Assembly (NCBI GenBank): GCA_015501055.1
Contig: JADNYV010000871.1
Span: 1-13,758, forward strand
Origin: Mucidula mucida
Lineage: Eukaryota > Basidiomycota > Agaricomycetes > Agaricales > Physalacriaceae
Direction of reading: 5' to 3'
DNA: 13,758 bases
Shown here: in pieces, positions 1 through 8,438 of the stretch
Layout: every line of letters begins with the position of its first letter
Numbering within the stretch: position 1 is the stretch's first letter
The notes under the pieces: generated by a model
The model's database searches: none
The model's input: the letters and a program-made list of their open reading frames with translations, nothing else
Told to the model about the DNA's origin: nothing
Position numbers and translations under genes: made by a program

Positions 1-1198
1 TTTCATAATCAGTCCATGTCAAACGAGTTGATATGTGGCGCACCTCTGCATGATATCTCTGGTTATCGTCCAGGGACAGGGAGGAATGCCTGGATCGCTG
101 GTCGACTGGCAAAAACGGAAGCATCAGTATGAATAAAAGCAATGGAAATCCGATTCGGCACTTACCACCGGCCAGGACCCCTTGGTTGAGGGCAAGGAGA
201 GCAGACACTAGAGCAAGACATTAGACTATGAAACACGACACATAACGCGTTCCTCACTGATATCATCTCGTCGCTTCTCGGCGGACAACACAGATTGTCG
301 TGCCTGCCTCTCATTGTCCAGACATGCCGTGTAGCGTAGAAATGCGTCTTGTGTGTCTTTTTGGGCCCTTGCCAGGGCTGACCGGGAGACTTGTAGGGCT
401 TGCTCTGGGCGTCATCAATTAGATCAAACTTAGGACTGACGAAAGTGAACGTACTCGATGTGGTGGCTTCCTGGGCCAATGTAGCGGGGTCACGGAGGGA
501 AGGGGAATGAGAATTTCGTGAGGACTGGAGAAAAATTACTGGAGGCATCGGAAACATCTGGAGTAGCGGTAAGGGTCATTAAACCGGGGAGAGGTGGTTG
601 GCTTACCGACACCTGCCGTCCGCATTTTATGGTCGCCGTAACCTTGGTCAGACATATCTGGTGACCCTGAATCGACGGAGTGATCATCGCGAATTGTGTA
701 CCCAGACTCTCCCATCGAGTTGCGAAGCCGCGGATTATGGGGGATCCCGGCGGCTTGTCGCTCGATGAATTTCCGCATGAAAGTGAGCTCGACGTCGTCC
801 GGCATGATGTATGGGGGCCCTTGGATGTCACCTTTCTGCATTAGCAGCTCCAGGTGCGACATAGTCTTATCCTTGAGCTGCTGGAGCCATTCGTGTAATT
901 CCATGTGGTCCTGGTCGGCGCGAGCGTCATAATCCTGTCGCCTCCGCGCCTTACGCCAGTACGTCTTCGTCATCTTCAACGCGCGATTCACCTCGTTATC
1001 CAGAGTCCTATACCAATCGCTTGCTTGGCGGTTCAGGCGTACCGCCAAAACACCCGGTTGGACGCGTAGCTGGAGAATACAGCGGCCGTCGCGATCAGGA
1101 GGACCAAGGACGCCCTTTTGCCCCTGGTTTCCTCTGGTAGCCCCCCGGGACACATTCCCCAGCTCTGGCCATGGCAGGTCGTCGGCAGTAGTAGCCAT
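1..1198 (-). CDS. Uncharacterised helical protein, C-terminus beyond window
   Basis: Spliced gene read leftwards off the window. Deduced exons are 1198-607, 538-455, 404-258, 207-166 and 105-1. All four junctions are phase 1, and donors GTAAGC, GTACGT, GTGAGG and GTAAGT are followed by CTAAT or CTGAT branch-like sites and AG acceptors. The start ATG at 1198 has A at -3 and G at +4. About 323 residues are visible. The first 200 hold a basic helical stretch (TYWRKARRRQDYDAR) and a PDDVELTFMRKFIERQA segment, then a Ser/Asp-rich linker. Exons 3-5 read as Ala/Arg/Gln-rich helix that should form a coiled coil (QALQVSRSALARAQKDTQDA). I do not recognise the family and assign no function. The weakest point is the first intron: the nearest acceptor, CTCCAG at 553-548, leads to a stop at 490, so I used CCTCCAG at 545-539, which joins the later exons in frame. 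Confidence 0.72.
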
Positions 1199-1813
1199 AA
1201 TTAAGGTCGAGGCGTGAAATGAAATAAAGGATTGACGCGGAGACGAAAGGGTATCAAGACAGCAAGGATGCCAAGATGCAGATGGACCGGGCAGAATTCG
1301 AAGACGATAGACAGACAACTTGCCAACTTATATGGCCGGGATCAGTGTCGTAGTGATGATGGAGGTTGATTCTTGATGGCACTCGCGGACAGCACTGCCA
1401 GAACAGATTGATGCGACCTCGTGAAGCCGGAGCTTTCGTCACTGACAACCTTGGATACGACGGGTCAAGACCTCCGGGCGAGAATCTATATGAGGGTTGC
1501 TGATTGAACCAAACCGTAACGTTCACACGAGTGACGGCGTCCTTTTATGTCCACGTTGATCAACAGTTTTGTATCTTGACGTTATAAATCTCTTACATTT
1601 GGTGACTCGGAGTAACAGAAAATACCGTTATGGAGATATCGGATCAGGCATCATTCTTGAAGGAGATTACGGCTGCTAACCGTCCGCGCCAACAAGGTCC
1701 CCACACTGAGCAACATCGAGTCTTTGGGTAAGGTCGAATTGAGAGAGAAACACCCCCAGAATCCCAATCGATTTGCCATTTTCTTCAAATTGCCTGCATT
1801 CTTTGTACCAACA
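1199..1813. other. Intergenic: upstream region of left gene and 3' flank of ALDH7A
   Basis: No convincing gene is visible between the left gene's start and the aldehyde dehydrogenase stop. Short open frames here have no splice support and no recognisable similarity. On the minus strand an ATATAAG element lies at 1333-1327, about 130 bases upstream of the left gene's ATG, and could be a TATA-like box. The part near 1814 must hold the ALDH7A 3' untranslated region; I see no clear AATAAA signal there. Confidence 0.5.
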
Positions 1814-4186
1814 TCACGTAGCAAAGTTGACACCTTGTGCTAATGGTGCCTCATTCGAGAAGTTGACTGTCAATGAACGAATATCAGACGAGCAAGTGGC
1901 GTTTCAAGAAGAGTTGATGCGTACTCGTGCATGCGCTCCAGCGTACGTATTGCTTCCAAGCATCACCACCCGACTCACGACCCCTAGATTGAATAAATCA
2001 GTAAACTGCACGAATCCCATACATCTGAACGTACCAGCCCGTGCTCTATAGACAGGAATCAGGAGATGAAAAGAACAGCTCAATTGAGAAATGAATCATA
2101 CCTTGTTTCCACCAAAAGCAGCACCAATTTCTGCGCCGCTCGTACCCACGTTAACCTAGAGAATAATCAATGCAAGAAACTCATCACGCGCGACGCAGAA
2201 TTACATTGACTATGCCCGCATCCGATCCATTTGGCCCAATCCAACGACCAACATTACGGAGGTCGCGTGTCCAGAGACTACTGGAGAGGCCCTAGCCATA
2301 TGATGATTAGCTAGCCGCATCGTGGAATATTTGGTGCATCTTACTTGAGGTACGGCGTTATTCCATTCGATCGCTTGGTCCAGTTCATCAAAAATAGCAA
2401 CATTAAGAATCGGTGCAAAAGTCTCCGTTGACCATATCTTATCCCTCATGTCCACGGATTTTGGTATCGAGACCGTAGGCTCTACGAAGTTGCCAGAGGC
2501 CAGAGGCGCCTGCGTGCAAACGCCGCCACCGATCACGATGTCAGCACCGATTGACCGAAGATGTTCTACCGTATTGCTGTAGTTGTGTACAGCGTTCTTT
2601 GTATGCAAAGGGCCGATCAGGGTGCTATCCACGAGCGGGTCCCCTGGACTGACAGCCTTGTATAGCTTCGTTAAACGTTGAATGAACTCGTCGGCTACAC
2701 CGCACTGTAGGTATAGTCGGCGAGTGGACGTGCAGCGTTGACCTGCGGTCCCGACGGCTCCAAAAAAGACCGAGGGGACCGCCATAGCAAGGTCAGCATC
2801 AGCCATTACGACAGAAGCTGGATCGAAATGAGAAAGTGTGGCTGGACTGCGATCAGGTATGACATGTACCGTTGTTGCCACCCAATTCCAAGATTGTCTT
2901 GCCAAAGCGAGCACTAACGTTCTGCCCTACGATACGGCCAACCTGTTCACTGCCAGTAAACGAGACTGCCTTTGTTGAGTGTTGAGCAGGTGGAAACGGG
3001 ATCTAGGCGTACTGAGTTCGATGCTTGGGCTTTCCACAAGGGAGACGCCGACGGCTTTTCCACCGGTCGTGAGTCCAGCGACGGCGCCATCGATGCCATT
3101 GTTTTCCAAAACTTGACTAACAATCCTCGTAATTGCGATGGCACACAAAGGCGTAGTCGGTGAAGGTTTCCAAAGCGTAGCATTACCAGCTGCTAGCGAA
3201 AGCGAGAGATTCCTGGAAGAGTGTATCAGAAAACGAGCTCCTTGCAATGCATAGGAAGGCTGACCAGCCGTAAACAGCCACCGGGAAATTGAAGGCGGTC
3301 AAAACTCCAACCACACCCAAAGGGTTTGGTACTGCAGACCGGATGAGTGACAAGCAACTTTCCGGTATAATCTCAACAACCTTCCAAAATAGAATGACCT
3401 ACGCGCTCAGAAGCGACAACCCGGCCATTCATCATTCTAGAAAGACCCACAGCATAGTCACACTGTTAGACATGTTATTGAATAATGAAACGCGGACAGC
3501 AAGACCCCCTTACGATATCAATAAATTCTTGGACCTCCCCAACGCCTTCTGTCTTGATCTTTCCCATCTCTAGGGACACCAAAGCCCCGAGAGCTTCACG
3601 CTGGGAAAATAGTACTAAGCATAAGTGCGCGGGAAGGATTCATTGTGGGATAATGTTCCCACCTTGGCTGCCAGGGCCTCGCGAATCTGCCGAAGGATCT
3701 CTCCTCGACGAGGAGCAGGAACATCTGAAACAGAGCTCAAATGAGAACAAGGACCTGTCAAAAGATGGGTACGCGCTTCGAAATGACTTGTATGCCTCGC
3801 GGCTCTTGAAGATGCTTTGTTGGACCTCCTCTGGGGACGCCTACATATGGTTAGCCTTTTGATACGCAATAAAGACGCGGAGACTTACCGTCTTGATACG
3901 CGCGAGGACCTCGCCCGTTGTCGGGCACACGGACGTCATGACTTCACCTGACCCTTTCCATTCCCCATCATAGACACCGTACAGTTCAGCGCCATCTTCA
4001 AGACCCAAGGACTGCAATATTCCCGACGCTCGCGTCGACAGCGCGCGCGTCTTTCCAGAACGACAAGTAGAGATGACCCCATAATTAGTCGGACGGATCT
4101 ATTAGTCGAATCCATCAGCCATGTATATGGGTTATTGTCGGGGCACCTACGCCCGCGACCAGTAGCCTGCGAGATGCCAAACTCAT
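1814..4186 (-). CDS. ALDH7A1: ALDH7A-type alpha-aminoadipic semialdehyde dehydrogenase (antiquitin)
   Basis: Member of the NAD+-dependent ALDH7 family, which oxidises alpha-aminoadipic semialdehyde and other aldehydes. Deduced exons: 4186-4151, 4098-3889, 3840-3777, 3724-3663, 3600-3514, 3462-3381, 3331-3265, 3212-3013, 2965-2870, 2817-2345, 2291-2205, 2155-2102, 2045-2035, 1983-1925 and 1866-1814. They sum to 1641 bases, 546 residues, close to human antiquitin (539). Family marks appear in order: [58 protein letters not shown] with the general base near Glu296, [10 protein letters not shown] with the nucleophile near Cys330, TETFAPIL and [12 protein letters not shown]. The start [12 protein letters not shown] followed by RALSTRASG suggests a mitochondrial presequence. 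Odd points are an 11-base exon and a non-GT donor at 3776. The gene looks intact otherwise. The family call is very safe; the substrate in fungi, which also make lysine through aminoadipate, is inferred. Confidence 0.93.
2035..2045 (-). other. 11-base microexon of ALDH7A
   Basis: Eleven bases, AGCACGGGCTG, encode Ser-Thr-Gly and the first two bases of Trp. They are flanked by CTATAG upstream and the donor GTACGT downstream. The microexon joins GGNK of the previous exon to [15 protein letters not shown] of the next and restores the conserved TGWGRESG segment of ALDH7A. Reading straight through instead gives a stop after a dozen codons, which makes the gene look broken. Confidence 0.88.
3725..3776 (-). 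other. Probable GC-AG intron (third intron of ALDH7A)
   Basis: The exon ending YKSFR must join VPAPRRGEI. The acceptor TTTCAG at 3730-3725 is clear. Family alignment leaves one residue between Arg and Val, so the exon must end one base after CGA, where the sequence reads A|GCGCGT. The only nearby GT (GTACCC at 3772) would add four bases and shift the frame. A GC donor gives a 52-base intron, the same size as its neighbours. It could instead be a T-to-C change that damages the gene. Confidence 0.6.
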
Positions 4187-4551
4187 GCTACGCCGAAATT
4201 TGGAAATGCCAGAATAATACTAGGTCGGGCAACAGTGGTCGTGGAGGAAAGAGAAGACGGTCCGGATTCGGATCGGACCAGAGCGTCGATTACCATCACG
4301 AGGCGCGACCTCGTCGGATTTTCCCCGCACACAGTGATCCACAACGTACTTTTGGTTGACATCGAATACATAGCGAGCTTGAACAGAACCTACAACTGTT
4401 GAGCTGCCCAGGATCCTCGTTCTTAGAAGTTGAGAAGTGGCAGAATACTGCCTCCGCTGGCAGTCCAGTCTTATCCCTCCCCTTTCGACCATAAAGTTCA
4501 CATCAACGGAGGATGTGTACCTGTCCGTCACGGAGGCGCATCATACGCATC

Positions 4552-4582
4552 AGTGAATGTATTCACTTCAGATCTAATCTGA
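4552..4582. repeat. Two abutting inverted repeats upstream of ALDH7A
   Basis: AGTGAAT (4552-4558), spacer GT, ATTCACT (4561-4567) is followed with no gap by TCAGAT (4568-4573), spacer CTA, ATCTGA (4577-4582). Both are perfect in their arms. They lie about 370 bases upstream of the ALDH7A start codon and could be binding sites for dimeric regulators, but only the symmetry is seen directly. Confidence 0.6.
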
Positions 4583-5110
4583 TGGTTCGCTCCATATATC
4601 CTCTCACCGATGAACCTCAATGAACTGAACCAAATCGCGGAACTGGTAAGGGCAGTATTTGGAAAACAGCCACCGTTTTTCATGATCAGAAGCTTCTTTG
4701 TTCAGATTGCTGCGCTCTTTACAGCCGAGGCCCGCAAAATTTAATATTGATATGCCGCTTAGCCCCTGCACTCGTCAGTGTTGAAGATTTCGACTGATAA
4801 TCGGAAGATGTCCCTCAAATCGACACGAAGTATGAAATAGAGATAGCGGTACACACCGAATATTAGAAATTTTACGTTCACTTCGTCCGATGGTAAAATC
4901 ACAGCTTAACCAGACGCCACAAAACTGTAGCGTCGAGGAGAATGGTTGTGGCGCAAGACACAGTAAAGTTTGTCATTACATTCGCTGCCATCCAAAGCTC
5001 CACGGCTATGTGGTATTTTCTGCCCTTCATCAGTATACTGACTGAGAAATGTCAAAATCAAAGAGAAATCTGCCATTACACCATAGCCATAAGAAAGATG
5101 AAGGATGTCG

Positions 5111-5129
5111 TGTTATTTGTCAAATAACA
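5111..5129. repeat. Inverted repeat just downstream of JIP5
   Basis: TGTTATTTG (5111-5119), one T, then CAAATAACA (5121-5129): nine-base perfect arms around a single centre base. It lies 29-47 bases beyond the JIP5 stop codon. On the JIP5 strand it includes AAATAA, which resembles a fungal polyadenylation element. As RNA, a one-base loop would force some central pairs open, so it may matter as a DNA palindrome or only by chance. Confidence 0.5.
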
Positions 5130-5157
5130 GTCGCCGTACAGACCCACTTGACATGTG

Positions 5158-6776
5158 TCAGAGCTCGTCAAAGAACTGGCCATCTACATCCACCGTGTTC
5201 TTTCCCTTTTTGCGTTTCACGGCAAGAGGATTCTTCTCTGGTTTTTGCTTCCTCTTCTTCGCAATGGGCTCTGGCTCTGGCGAATCGGAGTCATCGTCAT
5301 CCGACGAGGATTTCACGCTGGCAACTTGGGCAGAGACATCCTCTTCCTTGTCTCTATCCGATTCGTCTGATTCGGCGGACACATCCTGTGGTATCGCCCC
5401 AGATGACTCGGCATCGGTTTCCTCGACATTTACCCGCCCCGGTCGAAAGAAATGTCGGAGATTGGTCAACTTGAGAGTTTCATCGTGCCCAACGCTACCA
5501 AGCCACCAGTGGCCGTCGCGATCCTGTTCCTCGTCTTCATCGTCCTCCTCAGCGTCGCCTTCCTTTCCGGCAGACGGTGAAGATTCCTCGACGTCGTCTA
5601 GTGTCAGGCACGATATGCCTTCCCCTACTACAACCTTTTCTATTGGCCACTCCCCATGATCAGCCACGACGCCCAAGAGCTTCGTGGGGAAGACCTGGAC
5701 GGCACGTACAATTCCATCCGATGACCCTGTGAGTAACGTACTCGACACATCGACATCTGGTAGGGACTCCGGTATGTTGCACATCGTATCCACTGATTGA
5801 GGGTGTCTTGCCCAACACACGTAAGTCAACGTCGGCGGGGGAAGTGGGGAAACGCGAGTTACCCTGGCACACGATCGACGCAATCCCCCCAGCCGCTACT
5901 TCTATTGAAAATAGATAATACGCCCGTTTGCATCCCGACTACGGCTTTGCTTGACCTGGGGAAATCAGTCGCCGGCAGTTGATTGCATGCGGAATTAAGC
6001 GCACCCTTTGATCGGTGCAATGCACAATAATTCGTCTTCTTGGTCCTCCGAATGTGCAAAGGGTTCCGGTTTCTTGGAACGGACGTCCATGACGGACAGG
6101 GTACCATCACCACTAAACAGGAAGTCAGGAATCGACTGAGTCCAGAGTGGACTCCACAAACCTGGTAGCAACCAGCTGTTTCTTATCATCGAGCCAGAGA
6201 AAATCCGTGATATAGTCGAAGTGTTGCGTGTGTTTGCGGATGGATTCTTTTTTCCGCGGGTCCCAAAGCTGTATTCAACGGAAAAGGTTAGACGCGTAAC
6301 ACTTGTCATGGGAATTGAAGACCTTAATTACGCCGTCGTCATCACCCGTAGATAATAGCCACGGCGTCAAGTGCTTGACACGATTGATGGGGGAGCTAAA
6401 ACCAATGTCAGAGATTGAAAGACGCGATGAGGGCCACACACACTCGTGAGCTTTGGTCCGACTTTGGATAATCTTGCCAGTTAACGTGTCGAGGGTGCTG
6501 AGGATTACCTGAGATAACAACGCGACAAGGGCGAATATGAACGTACTGTAAAGCTTTGCCCTTCCCCACAACGTAAAGATTAGAGCCGTCCTCGTTTAGG
6601 GAGAGTCCTCGACAGGAACGCTGGGAGACAGACACAGAGAATGATTCCTTGTAGCGGCCGCTATGATCATAGGATATGGCCTTGACCTGACCGGACATGA
6701 GGCATGTATATACAGTGCAATGTGTTGGGTGGAAGGCGAGGTCGAAGACCTGCGCGCCCATGGGTACGTCCGTCAT
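5158..6776 (-). CDS. JIP5: JIP5/WDR55-type WD40 repeat protein
   Basis: Nuclear/nucleolar WD40 protein of the JIP5 (yeast) and WDR55 (animal) family, involved in ribosome biogenesis. Deduced exons: 6776-6547, 6497-6444, 6395-6323, 6268-6162, 6112-6005, 5955-5863 and 5806-5158, summing to 1314 bases, 437 residues. The start MTDVPMGAQVFDLAFHP is the usual N-terminus. Beta-propeller marks follow: SCRGLSLNEDGSNLY, INRVKHL, STGDDDGVIKLWDPR, HFDYITDFLWLDD, SGDGTLSVMDVRSKK, GVLSIFNRSSGWGD, TGSSDGIVRAVQVFPTK and WWLGSVGHDETLKL. Acidic runs interrupt the last blades, and the tail carries a basic KKRK stretch near residue 405, probably nuclear targeting, ending in the family-like GQFFDEL. Introns are 48-56 bases. 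The third intron has a weak donor (GTCTTC) but is required to give VIKLWDP. Its start faces the zinc-cluster gene across 1.66 kb. Confidence 0.93.
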
Positions 6777-8438
6777 GATGGACGGATGAGCTATGAAGTC
6801 AATGAGAAATTGGGCGCTATCTGAGAATCTGTATACATTTGGTTATAGCAGCGCGTCAGAATTCGTGTTGGTTGTGGGTGCTTATGGGAGTTTTTGTTAA
6901 GAGTGATCGGTTACGTAAGCAATGTAATTCTTCCTTTCCTCCCTCCCCGCATCCTGTTCATATGGGAATGTTCGACTTACTCGAACATGACTTGTTTCCA
7001 AGGCCTCAAACGACTTTTAATCGCGTCCTTGAAAACACTACCGAATCATCTAGCTAACAATCAACAGCTCCGACAATTGGCTGCAACCCTATTTTGTATC
7101 GCCTCCTCACCAGGACTGCAACTGCCAACGATCCTCCTCGCCATTCAATGAATTTCAAAGATCTCTCATGTACCCACACAGACCCACATTCCCACAGTCA
7201 TTTACCGCGAGACCGTTTTACGACTTTCTCTGCCAGTACATTCCTACGTTCCCAGACTTGCTTCAACCTCACGCGTCTTACTTGCCTATCTATCAAGATG
7301 GCCGGCATTCTCCTGCCTGTACATTCGCAATCTGTGTGGACGGTGGCGAAATACCTTGAGAACGCGCGCATTCCCGTAATTCGGTTCCTCGTCCTTCTTC
7401 AGCGTCTGTCGTGTGATGTTCAGGTTGTCAAGATCCGTGTATTTTTCTTCTTTATTGTTCAGACGCGTGCGTACTCTCATCTGCTCTCATGGAAATTGAT
7501 CTACCTGCGGCTTTAATCACCCGAATGCTATCACCGCCTTGAACGGGTGCAGTCTGACAATCAAGACTAAGGCTTGCAGTTTTCTCGCTTTCTGGACGTG
7601 AGCTGAGACCACTTGCTATTGATGTGAGTTTCTACCTTTTCTTTCTTTGTGGACGATATTTGGTATGCTTCCGATATCCTGTACGTCGGGCGATGCACAA
7701 ACCTAGTGTGTAGTGGAACACCATTTCCCTCAGGGCGACCGACTTTTGGAAAGAAGCGCGCTATTGTTCAGTACCGGTCTCCTCCGGTAGGGTTGGATCA
7801 TGCGTACTAGCTGCGTCTCACGCTTTGCGATTGCCAGGAAAAATAATCTCAAGTGACTGCGCCCGTTGGAATCTAGAGGGCAAGACCAAGCTAGCCGTAT
7901 ATCATCGTGCCCTGCCCGCAGCAGACATGCTGTAAGTAGTACTCTCTAATCCTTAGCAACAAAGTCAAACAATTTTCCTTGGAAACAATTGAATCTTAGC
8001 CTGCCAATAACAATAGGACCTTTAGAATGTCTTTGTGTCTGATTTGATTGTCTGCCCAGTGCCATTCACTGATTTAGCGCGGGTCTGGTATACGCGTACT
8101 GCTACTGCTTAGTATAAAAAAGATGGGGAGGTTCAGGCCTGAACGGGGCCGCAAGGCTTCTTTGACGTTCATAAAGGATAGAATTTCATCATCCATGCCC
8201 ATTGCCACGAGAAGACATGTGTTCCGCGCAGCAGTATGCGGTGCCCTGAAGTCGAGTGCCATTTTAGGGTAGGGCGTTACGTACGTAGTGCTTAGGAACG
8301 AGATAAGATTAGGAATTCGGTCTCCATTTTTCTTTAGGTGCATTAGATGCTCCTGACCACCACCATCATCATCAAATCTCGCGTCTAACATATCTATTCT
8401 GACGAATACTCTCCGACTCTTGGATTCGAGCTTTGTAT
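6777..8438. other. Long divergent intergenic region, possibly with a short transcript
   Basis: No gene with family similarity can be built between the JIP5 start and the zinc-cluster start. The plus strand has pyrimidine-rich tracts (about 6925-6955 and 7160-7290) typical of fungal core promoters. The second tract ends in ATG at 7298 with a good context (CAAGATGGCC). The frame from this ATG is open for 72 codons, to 7516, but its product (MAGILLPVHSQSVWTVAKYL and on) is unknown to me and turns hydrophobic and low in complexity. A small inverted repeat, TACCGG/CCGGTA, is at 7772-7789. I cannot support an RNA gene or a CDS here. Confidence 0.45.

Larger units (their letters stand above)
4187..5157. 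other. Intergenic: ALDH7A upstream region and JIP5 3' flank
   Basis: About 970 bases lie between the ALDH7A start and the JIP5 stop; both genes are on the minus strand. Open frames here are short and have neither splice logic nor family similarity. Visible structure consists of two abutting inverted repeats at 4552-4582 and a hairpin-like inverted repeat at 5111-5129 just past JIP5. I see no RNA gene. Confidence 0.55.

Noticed and set aside
162..557. 131-codon minus-strand frame as a separate gene.
   Set aside because: It crosses two clear introns (454-405 and 257-208) and switches frame; only its part at 538-455 is coding, as exon 2 of the left gene.
1814..2160. ALDH7A looked like a pseudogene with a deletion after STGW and an early stop.
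   Set aside because: An 11-base exon and one further intron (2034-1984) restore the conserved segment and the natural C-terminus in frame.
4220..4531. 103-codon minus-strand frame upstream of ALDH7A as an N-terminal extension or a gene.
   Set aside because: It ends at 4220, before the presequence-like start at 4186, in no compatible splice frame and with no similarity.
5105..5659. 184-codon plus-strand Ser-rich frame.
   Set aside because: It is the antisense image of the acidic Asp/Glu/Ser tail of JIP5, where such shadows are expected.
7772..7789. TACCGG/CCGGTA hairpin as a structured RNA or terminator.
   Set aside because: Six-base arms alone are expected by chance in 13 kb, and no further pairing or conserved box surrounds it.
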